Shown: positions 35,639-45,820 of the stretch, in pieces
Numbering within the stretch: position 1 is the stretch's first letter
Layout: every line of letters starts with the position of its first letter
The notes under the pieces: generated by a model
The model's input: only the letters and a program-made list of their open reading frames with translations
Told to the model about the DNA's origin: nothing
Databases searched by the model: none
DNA from: Chryseobacterium sp. ERMR1:04
Lineage (GTDB): Bacteria; Bacteroidota; Bacteroidia; Flavobacteriales; Weeksellaceae
Assembly: GCF_001297705.1 (NCBI RefSeq)
Contig: NZ_LIRF01000003.1
Span: 1,364,001 to 1,428,000, forward strand
Length of the DNA stretch: 64,000 bases
Reading direction: 5' to 3'
Position numbers and translations under genes: made by a program

Positions 35639-38496
35639 TTTTTATCAATTTTATATATGTTTGATTGTCCTAATATGATTTTTCCGTCTAGGGTATTATC
35701 ATCATCTATTGCACAGTCCAGAAGTCTTGCCGGTCGGTAAATATTGTTTAAATGACTAAGAGCAGTCAATAAATCCGTAATGCTGTTTCCAAGATTAACA
35801 ATATTGTTTTTTGCTTTATCTGAAAGGTATTTTTTAAAAGCAACTTCAAATTCAGCCAAATCATTTTGAGCATCTTGTTTTTCGCTCAATCGGTCTCCAA
35901 CCCAGCAAATTTTTGCTAAAACATGGGCCGGAATCTCCTGTCTGATGACTGTTTCTGCATAACGTCTAAAATCAGGATCCTGAAAACGATAGGCAAAACC
36001 AGGGAGAACAACACTTACACGGTAAGAGTAAGGATCAAAGACATCTATTTCGCAGTCTTCTTCACAAGAAGACATGAAGGCTTCCGAGTATTTTATTGGG
36101 GTTGTTGTAGGATTGTTTCCATCCAAGTCATACATTACTTTAAAAGTCCCTCCTATAGACATGCAACCAATACCACCCATGAGTTTATAATCTTTAGTGG
36201 TTGGCTTTAGTAACAAATGTTCAATAAGGAAAATACCTTCTTCAGTAAAATTATATTTAAAATAGCTCACCGTCTCCTTAATTCCATCTTTCAATTTGTA
36301 TATATCCGGATAAGGATTTGTTCTTTTGTGAGTAGCCATTACATTTTGCTTAATGGGATCATCCACAATATCAAAATAATAATTACCTCCGGCCGAAACA
36401 CGAATTTTTATATTCCCAATTAAGTCATTCTTTAATTGACCTTTTTCTAATTCTTTTAATGCATTTTCAAGATCTTCCTGGTCAATTTGAATGGTTTGAT
36501 AAATCGCTTCATTTAAATTTTTAGTTGCAGCATATTCAATTTCGTATGTGTTTACAGACGATAAGATAATATTACTGCTTGTATCTTTTATTTTCCAGGT
36601 ATAGCTGGGTTTATCATTACTATTTATTGTTTTAATGATTGAAACAGGCGATTGAGACACATTCCTATGGGTATAATCTTTAATTCCCAACAAACGGGCT
36701 ATTCTTTTTTGTACACCAGAAACATTATTGGTATTCCAAAGATCTGAATTCGAAAACAATGTGTAATTATAGCCCAACCCTCGGTCTTTACTTAATGATG
36801 TATACTCCTTTAAGAAGGTTTCTTTATTACTTAAGACAATTTCGTCAGTAGATTTCCCATACAAGGATTTCATCAAGAAAGTATAATCACTAAAAGTTTC
36901 CGCAAAACGCGAGATCAAATGATCCAAAACTTCATTTCGACGTTCTACACTATTATCCAGCTCTTCGTACAATGCGTCTGTAAGCAGGTCATCAGGATCT
37001 GTAAGTTGATCATCTTTATCGGTAGCATAATTAGAAACCAACTCATCAAAGCCTTTAATATTTTTAAGAGTTTGTGTAAAAAATGTTCTTTTTAAATCAC
37101 CATTCACACTTAATACTTCTTTTACTTTTTCAAGATGTTTAAAATAGCTGGCAAGGATTTGATCGAAAAATAATAAATAACCTTTTAATTGTTTTGCCAA
37201 AGCCTCTCTCTCCGGAGTCTGATTTCCTATAATTCCTGATATTCCTACTCCATAAGTATCTGGAAATTCATTTAAGATAGTAGCATAGTTTGCTATATCG
37301 TATGAAGTTCCTTGTGGTAAAGCCAATTCTTTATTTAGCCTTGCATCCTCTCTAAGTACATCTTCTTCTCTTTTAAGAGTTTCTAAATAATCCTGAACTT
37401 TTTTGTCATTGATATTTAATGGAAGCGAACCTTTACTGTAACTAAACGAACTTAAATCGCACAGTTCCGGTTTTTTACCTTTTTCTATACAGATCAGCCA
37501 GTCGTTTGTTTGCTTGATCACATTATCGCAACCTGCAATAGAAATTTCATGAATTTCTTTAACACCCTCAATTTTAATAATTTCGCTGATGATATCAGAA
37601 AGACGAACTTCTTTTTTTAATTGGCTATTCTGGAGCTCTTCACTATCAATAAAACCATTATCTAAGAGTGGCCCTTCAAAAATTTGATCTGTTGTCTGCC
37701 CTCTTTCGAGCAATTGTTTTAATGAATAAAAATGAACTTCCGGAGCTAGGTAATTTTTAATTGTTTTTAATACTTTAGCATGTACAAGTTCTTCATCAGC
37801 TTTGTTTACAAGTCCGATACGAGCACATACAGCAACTTTTTGGGTTTCGATTTCTTTTATTTCAGCTAAATCCTCACAAAGGCCTCTATTGGCATGGTAT
37901 CGATCTAATATTTCAATATTGGTATTCGTTTTTCCGCATTTCCTACCTTTACCTTCATCTTCAGGATCAACATTCTCAGGATCAATATCTTCAGCATAAT
38001 CTACATAAAGATCATAAAGCCCTTTTACGTTGAAATCTTTTGTTTTATCTCCAATAGGCTTAAAGTCTAATTTTCCGGTTTTGCAGTCAACATATAATTT
38101 TTCAGTTTTAGGAACCAACCAGCAATTGCGGATTGGCCTTGTATGACCTGCCACCATGTTGATATCTATAAATAACTTCCTATAGTCAAGTTCAGTTAAA
38201 GGTCTTGAAGGCAAAACCTCTGTAGCCTTTAGAAACTGTGTATGAATATCTTTCTTTTCATCTTTGGAAGCTAAGATATCTTCCATGTTCAGGTTCATTC
38301 TCATACCAAGATCTGTTATGGCATAACTCAACACTTCCAAAGTGGTAATACCAGGATCATGAGAGTTATAATCGGTCCAGAGTTTCCCTCCCAATCCTTC
38401 TATGTATTCAATACCTGTTTTGCGTAGAAAATGAAAATCGGTTTGATCCTCAGTTTCTATATTTTTTGCTATACTAATATGCTTATTTTCTGACAT
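35635..38496 (-). CDS. Afp12-like baseplate protein
   Basis: 953 aa, no signal peptide. The N-terminus has GGKLWTDYNSHDPGITTLEVLSYAITDLGMR, the family hallmark of eCIS large baseplate proteins (NDHDPGIT-LE-LAYA-TDL type, related to phage gp6/J). Lies between the Afp11-like gene (24 bp upstream) and PKD genes. The long body (900+ residues) is mixed alpha/beta with no catalytic motifs. Forms the outer wedge of the baseplate around the spike. Confidence 0.75.
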   Translation of the reverse strand: MSENKHISIAKNIETEDQTDFHFLRKTGIEYIEGLGGKLWTDYNSHDPGITTLEVLSYAITDLGMRMNLNMEDILASKDEKKDIHTQFLKATEVLPSRPLTELDYRKLFIDINMVAGHTRPIRNCWLVPKTEKLYVDCKTGKLDFKPIGDKTKDFNVKGLYDLYVDYAEDIDPENVDPEDEGKGRKCGKTNTNIEILDRYHANRGLCEDLAEIKEIETQKVAVCARIGLVNKADEELVHAKVLKTIKNYLAPEVHFYSLKQLLERGQTTDQIFEGPLLDNGFIDSEELQNSQLKKEVRLSDIISEIIKIEGVKEIHEISIAGCDNVIKQTNDWLICIEKGKKPELCDLSSFSYSKGSLPLNINDKKVQDYLETLKREEDVLREDARLNKELALPQGTSYDIANYATILNEFPDTYGVGISGIIGNQTPEREALAKQLKGYLLFFDQILASYFKHLEKVKEVLSVNGDLKRTFFTQTLKNIKGFDELVSNYATDKDDQLTDPDDLLTDALYEELDNSVERRNEVLDHLISRFAETFSDYTFLMKSLYGKSTDEIVLSNKETFLKEYTSLSKDRGLGYNYTLFSNSDLWNTNNVSGVQKRIARLLGIKDYTHRNVSQSPVSIIKTINSNDKPSYTWKIKDTSSNIILSSVNTYEIEYAATKNLNEAIYQTIQIDQEDLENALKELEKGQLKNDLIGNIKIRVSAGGNYYFDIVDDPIKQNVMATHKRTNPYPDIYKLKDGIKETVSYFKYNFTEEGIFLIEHLLLKPTTKDYKLMGGIGCMSIGGTFKVMYDLDGNNPTTTPIKYSEAFMSSCEEDCEIDVFDPYSYRVSVVLPGFAYRFQDPDFRRYAETVIRQEIPAHVLAKICWVGDRLSEKQDAQNDLAEFEVAFKKYLSDKAKNNIVNLGNSITDLLTALSHLNNIYRPARLLDCAIDDDNTLDGKIILGQSNIYKIDKK

Positions 38497-38520
38497 GATT
38501 ATGTTTTCTTCTTATTTTTA

Positions 38521-41500
38521 TTAAATACATACTTGATCTGCAATAGTAACATTGTGTTGTTTAGCAGATACCAGAATTGATTTTGGATCTACTTCAATTA
38601 AAGATTGTTTTTGGACAACATTATTCACCAATATCTTTACTTCATCAATATAATCTACATAATACAGCTGCTCTAAGTAATTAATGAGGTGATTAACATT
38701 CAGTTCTACATTAAAATCAATATCTTTAGCGTCTGTAAAAGCCCAAGGCGATATATATTTTTTAATATCTTCGTCTAATTGTCTGATATAAAATGTTTCG
38801 TCGTATTGTTCAAAGAATTTAACCTTTGTTTCTACTTTTGCTTCTTTATAATTTGGATTAATCACCTGAGTTTTAACATGCATTGTATTTAATTCATTTA
38901 CATAATTCTCAATTTTATTAAGACTCGCTCTACTTACTCTTGGTTGGTAGACGTCAAAAGCATTTTTATTTTTAATATTCGGTACCACCATCAAGGTTAC
39001 ATAGCCTGGAGCCATATATGATTTTTCAGAAGTATGATTTAAACATTTTACCTTAAAAACTTCCGGAAATTCCTGTAATACCAGATGCTCGTAATCCCAT
39101 TGTGTAATGGCTCTATTTTTATGTCTTAATCGTTCACTAACGCGTCTGTAAAACTCACCATCTGCTTCTTTATATTTACCGTCGAAGGAATTGTAAGGTT
39201 GGTTAACCGATTTTACCTGAGGAACTCTGGTGATAAGTTTAGTAATAGTTTTTGCTTCTAACCCGTTGTTTAAATGAGATAAGTCATTATCCTGATTCTG
39301 GAATGTTGCTAAAACAGCCTGAGTGTATATTCCCTGAATTTTACATACCGCATCATAACTTCTTTTTGATTTTGCTCTAATCCAAACCAATCCATTGGTA
39401 AACCTTGTGTGGTTTGGATTTATATCTTTAGGAATATTAAACTTCACAATGCCCGATTCCAGAAATCTTCTCGTCTCATTCTTCAACATATAATCCGACA
39501 AATCAATCCATGTATTTTTTGAAAGAATATGCCATTCTATAAACTCTTTTTCCTCGAAAGTATCAACTAAGGGGTTTTCACTTCCCTCCAGCATTTGGAT
39601 CAATAATGAAACTGACATTTTCGGCATTGCCTCCAGACCAATATATAATTCGCCACCATTTTGGTGTACAGGAACAATACTCTTCATTTCAACTTCTTTT
39701 TCGTATTGCCCGAATGCATCTTCATGATACAATTGTACACCCTTACTTTTTGAAGCTTCCCCATCTGCATCTTTACTTAAATATGAGTATGCATTTTCCT
39801 TTGCCTTGTAATTCAGTTCAATATCTTCAGCAAAAGGAATATAAGGTTCGTTTGGTATAAGCTTTCCTACTTTCGGATCACTTGATAACGCCAATGTATA
39901 TAATTTGGGATATACATCCTGTAGTGACGACTGGTTCAGTGTTACTCTGATTGACTCACCAGTATCTGATTCGTTATTTGTATTATTTATAGAAAACTGG
40001 GTTTTATAACCGCCATCTACTTTTTTAAATACCTCAATACTGCTGCCTTTAGTATACCAAATCTCTTTTTCTAATAGCGCCGTATCTGCTGTAAAATAAG
40101 CATCAGAACCTACAATTGGAGTTCTTAGTGCTTGAAAATCTGTTAAGCTGATGTTTTGATTAGGCTTAATGACATATCCACTGTACAAATCTGCAATAGA
40201 ATCCGGCGTATTTTTCCAATTGATCGTAATGTCTGCATTTTGCCATTTTTTGGAAAACATTTCAGGGCAATTAATAAAAAAATTAGATCCTTTAATGGGC
40301 TGTGCAGTGAATGGATAATAGGGTTTTTCTGAATTTAATGTACCATTATCATTTTCTATCTGAATAGATTTTACTCCTTTTACATCAACCGCAATTTCTA
40401 TGTTTTTTATTAGCTTTTCTGAAAGAGCTTCGTAAATATCGTAATATTTCTCTCCTTCGATCATAAACCTCACAACAGGAAAATTGGTTTGGAATGTTTC
40501 TAACAACACTTCCTTATTGTATTTTACAACTGAAGGAAAATCTTTAGATAATGTAAAAGAAAGCACTAATCTTTCTTCTTCGTTCTTAATACATTTTAAA
40601 ACGATGCCCGATGCCCATTCTTTTTCACCACTACAAAGTACTTTGATATTATTTTCAATATCTGTGTTTAAAATATTTTGTAATTTTTGGGTTGAATTTT
40701 TAATAAAATCTATTGTAAGAGTAACTGTTCGTTCACCTTCTTTTAAATCAAATAATGATGATGCCACAGAAAAGCCCAGCTTAGCTTTTGGAAGTTCTTT
40801 GTAAATAGATTTTTCTGAAATTGTCTCCTCTGAGTTATATCCAAATGGCCACCAATAATTGCTGTCTTCCGACAGTTTATCACCTAGGCCATCAGCAGTA
40901 TTTGCTTTCGGAGCCATTTTTAGCTCTCTTTTCTTAACATCGTTTAAAAAACTTTTAACCTCGACTACTTTAACCTGATTGGCAATAAGCTCTTCGCCAG
41001 TTTTGTAAACCCTTTTTTTTCCGTTAGCATCTTTATCACCATCCAGCAATGTACCGCTAGGAATTTTTTCTTGAATCGCTTTTTTAGCTAATTCAAAAAG
41101 AACATATACTTTGTCTGATTTAGCATCATTTTTCTCAATTTGAAGTATTTCATTATAATAGAAATCCAAATGCCTTTTAGTTAAATTATTGAAGGCTTTT
41201 TTTGAAAAATCTAATAATTTTAAAAAGCAAACAAATAATGTTAAATGAGGGGTCAAGTTGCTATCTTGTTCAAACTGGGACATAAGATCTGTAACCTGTT
41301 TTTTCATACCTTTATATTCAACGCTTTCTCTGCGTGGAATAGCATCGACATCATCACCCAAGAAGAAATTCCCCCAGTTTCCTTGTGGTGCTGTATTATC
41401 ACCTTTGTCAAAATAATTTACACGCTTCGCAAAATTGTTTGCGAATAATAGCCAATCAAACAAATCGAAATCATGTAATTCAAGATTGCCAGGGTCTAAT

Positions 41501-41568
41501 TCTGCTAAAAAGCGCTGCATTTGTGATTTTCCTTCACGATAATGTGAAAATGTATCTGTTTTTTTCAT
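38521..41568 (-). CDS. Afp11-like baseplate protein (gpJ/gp6-related)
   Basis: 1015 aa. The C-terminal third has the phage baseplate-J signature: FYRRVSERLRHKNRAITQWDYE, LQEFPEVFKVKCLNH and VMVVPNIKN-like segments, and a terminal helical part with INYLEQLYYVDYIDEVKILV. The N-terminal ~250 residues are helical. Situated between gp25-like and Afp12-like genes, the standard order of eCIS baseplate genes. Confidence 0.8.
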   Translation of the reverse strand: MKKTDTFSHYREGKSQMQRFLAELDPGNLELHDFDLFDWLLFANNFAKRVNYFDKGDNTAPQGNWGNFFLGDDVDAIPRRESVEYKGMKKQVTDLMSQFEQDSNLTPHLTLFVCFLKLLDFSKKAFNNLTKRHLDFYYNEILQIEKNDAKSDKVYVLFELAKKAIQEKIPSGTLLDGDKDANGKKRVYKTGEELIANQVKVVEVKSFLNDVKKRELKMAPKANTADGLGDKLSEDSNYWWPFGYNSEETISEKSIYKELPKAKLGFSVASSLFDLKEGERTVTLTIDFIKNSTQKLQNILNTDIENNIKVLCSGEKEWASGIVLKCIKNEEERLVLSFTLSKDFPSVVKYNKEVLLETFQTNFPVVRFMIEGEKYYDIYEALSEKLIKNIEIAVDVKGVKSIQIENDNGTLNSEKPYYPFTAQPIKGSNFFINCPEMFSKKWQNADITINWKNTPDSIADLYSGYVIKPNQNISLTDFQALRTPIVGSDAYFTADTALLEKEIWYTKGSSIEVFKKVDGGYKTQFSINNTNNESDTGESIRVTLNQSSLQDVYPKLYTLALSSDPKVGKLIPNEPYIPFAEDIELNYKAKENAYSYLSKDADGEASKSKGVQLYHEDAFGQYEKEVEMKSIVPVHQNGGELYIGLEAMPKMSVSLLIQMLEGSENPLVDTFEEKEFIEWHILSKNTWIDLSDYMLKNETRRFLESGIVKFNIPKDINPNHTRFTNGLVWIRAKSKRSYDAVCKIQGIYTQAVLATFQNQDNDLSHLNNGLEAKTITKLITRVPQVKSVNQPYNSFDGKYKEADGEFYRRVSERLRHKNRAITQWDYEHLVLQEFPEVFKVKCLNHTSEKSYMAPGYVTLMVVPNIKNKNAFDVYQPRVSRASLNKIENYVNELNTMHVKTQVINPNYKEAKVETKVKFFEQYDETFYIRQLDEDIKKYISPWAFTDAKDIDFNVELNVNHLINYLEQLYYVDYIDEVKILVNNVVQKQSLIEVDPKSILVSAKQHNVTIADQVCI

Positions 41569-41656
41569 TTGTTTATATTTATCTTTCTATGGTCAGATGC
41601 AATACTTAATGTAATGTTGGTCGTATTCAAAATGGCTACAGACATCCCGTAATTCA

Positions 41657-42067
41657 TTATATTTCAGTAGCTTCACCTTTATAAAAAGGAAAAACCATAT
41701 TGCTTCTTGTATTCGTATTTCTTACTTCGTAGTCAATTTGTATCAAAACTTCTCCTCCAAGCTCTTCCTGAGTATCAATTTCAATACTTAAAATGTTTAT
41801 TCTAGGCTCATGGTATAAAATAGCACGCTCAACGATTCCTTTCATTTGAGTGATAAGCGTTAAGTCTAGAGATTTAAAGAGCATTTCCTGCAAGTCGCAT
41901 CCGTAGTTAGGGAACATTACACGTTCACCAGGACGTGTTGACAATAAAATCATAAGACTATTATTGATGTCTTCCACATCTGTGGTCATTGCCAGTTTTC
42001 CTTCAGTTTTGTTAAACTCAGGCGGAAAACTCCAGCCTATTCCTAAAAAATCTGTATTTATTTTCAT
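41657..42067 (-). CDS. gp25-like baseplate wedge protein (Afp9-like)
   Basis: 136 aa. Motifs: GIGWSFPPEF near the N-terminus, then LLSTRPGERVMFPNYGCDLQ, the gp25/GPW motif that contacts the innermost sheath ring, and ILYHEPRINI. Length is as expected. 88 bp after the Afp11 start region; a 151-bp gap without a gene separates it from the PAAR gene upstream. Confidence 0.9.
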   Translation of the reverse strand: MKINTDFLGIGWSFPPEFNKTEGKLAMTTDVEDINNSLMILLSTRPGERVMFPNYGCDLQEMLFKSLDLTLITQMKGIVERAILYHEPRINILSIEIDTQEELGGEVLIQIDYEVRNTNTRSNMVFPFYKGEATEI

Positions 42068-42218
42068 ACTTTATTTGTATTATATTTAATTATAACATCT
42101 TGCATCTGTAACATAGTGTTTTAGTTATCCTAACTGTTTTGTTATGAATGTTTTGTATTTTTAGTTAGACTCTATTTAAATAACAGTTTATAATTATATA
42201 CAAACCATCATTTACCTA

Positions 42219-42509
42219 TCATCCACCTATCAAAACAGTAGCCTCACCTGCGCTAATCACCCCTCCATGAGCTGTAGAATCTCCCATCCTTGCAGCTGGT
42301 TTCCCGCCTATTAAAACACTTGAAGATCCTGATGCAATAGTGTCTGGTGGGCCTGTGCATAAAGCTTTATCTCCCACTCTTGCGGCTGGTTTTCCACCAA
42401 TAAGTACCGTAGGTTCTCCTGCCGGAATTATGGGGCCGCCTACATGTGGAACAGTTCCCGTAACCATGGGACAAGTGTGCATATCTGTAATTCTCGCTGC
42501 TGGTTTCAT
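42219..42509 (-). CDS. PAAR spike-tip protein
   Basis: 96 aa with the PAAR-repeat pattern seen three times: PAARITDMHTCPM, GGKPAARVGDKALC and GGKPAARMGDSTAHGG. His/Cys residues (HTCPM, LC, AHGG) bind the tip metal. There is no extra effector domain. It caps the VgrG-like spike encoded immediately upstream (5-bp gap). Confidence 0.9.
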   Translation of the reverse strand: MKPAARITDMHTCPMVTGTVPHVGGPIIPAGEPTVLIGGKPAARVGDKALCTGPPDTIASGSSSVLIGGKPAARMGDSTAHGGVISAGEATVLIGG

Positions 42510-42514
42510 GATTA

Positions 42515-44260
42515 TTAATTAATTTTAACTTGAGATCCTTTTACTACTGTTACCGCTCCCGATTTAAGCTCAGATCCTGAACTCCCCTCTGCTTTGAATT
42601 GTGCAGATGCTTTTACATTGATATTAGTTCCTTCCATGGTAATATCACCTTTTGCTTTGATCTTAATATCTTTTCCACTTTCCATACTAATACCATCTTT
42701 ATTAAGCGTAAGAGTATTAGAATGCTCATCTTCTATTTTAATGAGGTCTGCATCTTCGTCTACAATGATTTTTTTGCCTTTTGGTGTCTCAAGCGTATAT
42801 GAAATTTTGTCGTCATTAAAAATCATTTTCATTTCACTTCGGGTGACGAATCCTTTTTCGTGATTATCATCAGAAGCTACAATGGGAGCTGGTTTTGCAC
42901 TGCTGTTTAACATTCCCAGTACCACTGCGTCATTGGGGTCATCATTAATGAATCCAATAATGACTTCATCTCCGATTTCCGGTCTGAAAAATGCCCCTCT
43001 ATTCTCTCCTGCATCAAGGCTTGCTACTCGTGCCCAAATTCCTTCTTCTTCATTATTAATGATGGGAATTTGTACTAAAATTCTGTCTTCACCATCCGGG
43101 TCAGATTCTAATTGTGATACCACCCCGATATGTAATCCGCTTATGGAAGGAATAATTCCTGAACCCGGCATTTCGCTTACATCATAGGTTTCTGAAAACC
43201 ATGTGGGAGAAAGTCCGAATTGAGCATCAACCAACCAATTTCCTTCAGCTATTTCGTGACGAACACCTGTTACGTATATTTTCCCATTAAATCGGTTTCC
43301 TACTCCTTGCAGTGTTAAAGAAACTCCAGGTTTTACAGATGGAATTCCCTGAAATTTTACTCTTCCTCTTGTTTTTGCTAACTGTTGAAAAGTTGCTTTA
43401 GCATCGCCCCATTCCTGCAGCTCGCCTTGCGTAAGATTTCCGCCGTGTTTAAGTTGAAGATCTTCAATTCCAAAAACATCTGCTAAATCGCCTGATGAAA
43501 GGTTTCCATTAAGATTAATTGCAGGATCCTGCGCTTCAACTTCAGTCAGTTCCTGATCGGTATAATTCCATGTTTTGGCTGTAATTTTATTGAATTGATC
43601 TCTGGCATCTATCTCGCCATCAAATTCATGGACAGATGATCCGTAAACAACGGTTTCCACTGTTTCACCACTAAAATCAGGTTTAGCTATTTTGATAGTT
43701 CCATCTTCGACAAAACATAATTTACCGTTTGCCTGTGCTCTGGTTAACATAAAATCCCAATCAGAAGCCTGATATTGAACCAATTCTTTATGAGAGTTTG
43801 AAGTAGTTTCAACGTCGGCAGTAAGTCCGTTATTTCCAATAAGTTCTTCAATGATATCGCTGTCTGTACTTTCGTAGAAATACTTACTTTTTCTGCCTAA
43901 AGTCATTTTTACAGCTTTATCTCTGCATTCTACGATGAGGTAAGAAGATCCGTTTCTGATTTTTATGTTATGCTTTACAACAACTCCTTTAAAAATGGTC
44001 TCTTCTTCGGAATGATATCCAGCAGTGATCTCAATTTCTTTCCCAGGAATTAATAGGTCTTCATTGCTTAATTTGAAATCCTGTTCCGGTACACTTCCGT
44101 CTAAAATAACGATGTGGGCATAAGGAATTCTGTTGACTTCTTTTTCCACGACAATGCTTTTCACCCCATACTTGCCTGGCAGTTCTGTACCTCCGGACAT
44201 CACCTTAAAGGTTATTAAATCGGGGGTTTTTGCTGTTTTTATGTATCCGCTGTTATTCAT
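42515..44260 (-). CDS. VgrG/gpD-like spike protein (Afp8-like)
   Basis: 581 aa. The N-terminal ~370 residues resemble phage gpD/VgrG (KSIVVEKEVNRIPYAHIVILDG; DWDFMLTRAQANG). Then an OB-fold gp5-like domain (VQIPIINNEEEGIWARVA, GENRGAFFRPEIGDEVIIGF), and a C-terminal beta-helix (DITMEGTNINVKASAQFKAEG). It is the central puncturing spike. One base separates it from the LysM gene upstream. Confidence 0.9.
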   Translation of the reverse strand: MNNSGYIKTAKTPDLITFKVMSGGTELPGKYGVKSIVVEKEVNRIPYAHIVILDGSVPEQDFKLSNEDLLIPGKEIEITAGYHSEEETIFKGVVVKHNIKIRNGSSYLIVECRDKAVKMTLGRKSKYFYESTDSDIIEELIGNNGLTADVETTSNSHKELVQYQASDWDFMLTRAQANGKLCFVEDGTIKIAKPDFSGETVETVVYGSSVHEFDGEIDARDQFNKITAKTWNYTDQELTEVEAQDPAINLNGNLSSGDLADVFGIEDLQLKHGGNLTQGELQEWGDAKATFQQLAKTRGRVKFQGIPSVKPGVSLTLQGVGNRFNGKIYVTGVRHEIAEGNWLVDAQFGLSPTWFSETYDVSEMPGSGIIPSISGLHIGVVSQLESDPDGEDRILVQIPIINNEEEGIWARVASLDAGENRGAFFRPEIGDEVIIGFINDDPNDAVVLGMLNSSAKPAPIVASDDNHEKGFVTRSEMKMIFNDDKISYTLETPKGKKIIVDEDADLIKIEDEHSNTLTLNKDGISMESGKDIKIKAKGDITMEGTNINVKASAQFKAEGSSGSELKSGAVTVVKGSQVKIN

Positions 44261-44261
44261 C

Positions 44262-44987
44262 TTATGAAACTTTTTCTAATGGCGGAAAGAATAAATCTTG
44301 TCCTGGTTTTAGCTGTCTAAAATTGATAAGACCATTTACTTTAGCTACTTCCAGATAATATTTAGAATCTCCGTAAATTCTTTCAGTCATTAAGGGCAAT
44401 GTATCTCCATCTTGCACTGTTCTTTTGTGCGTAAGATCAGGGGAATTTGTATTGGCCATTTTGGATTCCAGTTCAGGGCTGATAGATTCATTAAATGTGG
44501 CTTTTCCTATAGCCCTTAATGGTAGTCCCTCATTATCAAATAATTTGTATTCTATGGTTAGCTCTGAAAGGATTCCTTTAAATTCAAAATCCCCCCAATG
44601 CAATACAACATGATAAGGTTTATGTATAGGCCCTGCGAGTTCACCGGTTGCTTTATAAAAATCTTTAATCTGTTGTTTTACAGCTTGTTTAGCAAACACT
44701 TTCCCTTTAATTTTATTGATAAGTTTATTACCGGGATTGGATTCCGTGACTCCTGTACCATCAAATAGAAATTCTAATTGTAAACCGGATGCAAGGGATA
44801 CTATATATCCTAAACTGGCTTTCGACTTACCTTGTGCCTGATTTGTGTTATGCTTGGTCTTATAAGTAACCGAAAAACCGGTCGGATTAATAAAGGCCTC
44901 AAAAGCTTTCGTATTAATTTTAGCATCCGGACTATAGCTGTCATCTTTATAGGTATCTATCTTCAGTTTTGTAAGTGCTCCTCTCAT
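44262..44987 (-). CDS. LysM-containing spike-hub protein (Afp7-like)
   Basis: 241 aa. The first ~170 residues resemble gp53/Afp7 hub proteins (EAFINPTGFSVTYKTKHNTN, VVLHWGDFEFKGILSELTIE). A LysM domain occupies ~187-238 (VQDGDTLPLMTERIYGDSKY, then LKPGQDLFFPP). It glues inner baseplate parts around the spike. The ATG overlaps the stop of the DUF5908 gene (TAATG). Confidence 0.85.
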   Translation of the reverse strand: MRGALTKLKIDTYKDDSYSPDAKINTKAFEAFINPTGFSVTYKTKHNTNQAQGKSKASLGYIVSLASGLQLEFLFDGTGVTESNPGNKLINKIKGKVFAKQAVKQQIKDFYKATGELAGPIHKPYHVVLHWGDFEFKGILSELTIEYKLFDNEGLPLRAIGKATFNESISPELESKMANTNSPDLTHKRTVQDGDTLPLMTERIYGDSKYYLEVAKVNGLINFRQLKPGQDLFFPPLEKVS

Positions 44988-45148
44988 TATCTTTCTTTTT
45001 TACGTTGTTGAATATTTACTACTTGTTCTACACTTTCACTAACTGCCCGCATGATTTCTGCTTCATCTACTAATGCTTCTGCCGTCGCTTCTGCTGCTTT
45101 TTCGTCCACATTTATTTTAATGTGAAGCTCTTTTATTTCTATTGGCAT
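44987..45148 (-). CDS. DUF5908 small eCIS protein (Afp6-position)
   Basis: 53 aa, too short for most gene finders but well placed. It begins MPIEIKELHIKINVDE, the typical DUF5908 start, and continues as one helix rich in Ala/Glu (EATAEALVDEAEIMRAV) ending QQRKKER. It sits between tube and LysM genes and overlaps the latter by one base, as its family does in other Bacteroidota eCIS loci. Function not known; probably a small baseplate or assembly factor. Confidence 0.8.
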   Translation of the reverse strand: MPIEIKELHIKINVDEKAAEATAEALVDEAEIMRAVSESVEQVVNIQQRKKER

Positions 45149-45220
45149 TTCGTTTGTTTTTTAATCAATTATTAATATTCAAAACACTAATAACCAATGA
45201 TTTAACATGTTTATTTTTAA

Positions 45221-45340
45221 AAATCTAAGCACATAAAGAGTGTGTTCAGTCTTGTTATAGACCAATCTTATGTTTTTTTATCTGAAAATTTTTTGCTGAA
45301 TGTTATCCGAAAACTAACACACTTTCAGGTGCTTAGATTT
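45221..45340 (-). other. Long intra-operon stem-loop between tube initiator and DUF5908 genes
   Basis: The 26 bases from 45221 (AAATCTAAGCAC...GTGTGTT) pair with 45316-45340 (AACACAC...GTGCTTAGATTT) apart from about three mismatches and one bulge, around a ~69-nt loop. It sits in a 202-bp gap in an otherwise tightly packed operon, between the highly demanded tube and sheath genes and the low-copy baseplate genes. Likely an attenuator or mRNA-end protector that lowers downstream expression. Confidence 0.65.
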
Positions 45341-45350
45341 GATTTAGAAA

Positions 45351-45818
45351 TTACAAGCCTAAGCTTGCTAACGATGAAGGTATTGTGAAATATCTATATT
45401 TTAGTTCTATTGTTTCAATAGCAAGCTTGCTTTCTTCTGCGTTGAATTCTGAAACGTTCCATTTTACAGGGTACGCTCCAACTACATTCCAAACCATTAA
45501 AGGTGCTGTAGATTGTAGCCCTCCTGAAAGAGTAATGATCAGGTCTCTGGGTTCAAACTGGAAATTTTCCATCGCATTTCTGCACCAGCTTATCAATCCG
45601 GAACTTACGATTAAGCCACGCTTAAGCACTAAATTATCATATTTTGGTCTCAAAGGAAGCTGATGAAGAAATCTATTTTCGCCTCCTTCGGCATATTCTT
45701 CAGTCATAATTTCTGTTGATAAACCAGATATAGACTGAAATCTGGAGTCAATACCCTCTGTTGTTGAAATCCCGTTAACAATAAAAGAGAAACTGGTTGG
45801 AGGATATAAAAGAGCCAT
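45351..45818 (-). CDS. Tube-like initiator protein (Afp5-like)
   Basis: 155 aa, of the phage T4 gp19-like tube family but longer than the main tube: FSFIVNGISTTEGIDSRFQSISGLS, NLVLKRGLI, GAYPVKWNVSEFNAEESKLAIET. It differs from the two identical tube proteins upstream and is the last tube-type gene before the baseplate genes, matching Afp5/Pvc5 which joins tube and spike hub. Confidence 0.8.
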   Translation of the reverse strand: MALLYPPTSFSFIVNGISTTEGIDSRFQSISGLSTEIMTEEYAEGGENRFLHQLPLRPKYDNLVLKRGLIVSSGLISWCRNAMENFQFEPRDLIITLSGGLQSTAPLMVWNVVGAYPVKWNVSEFNAEESKLAIETIELKYRYFTIPSSLASLGL

Positions 45819-45820
45819 GA

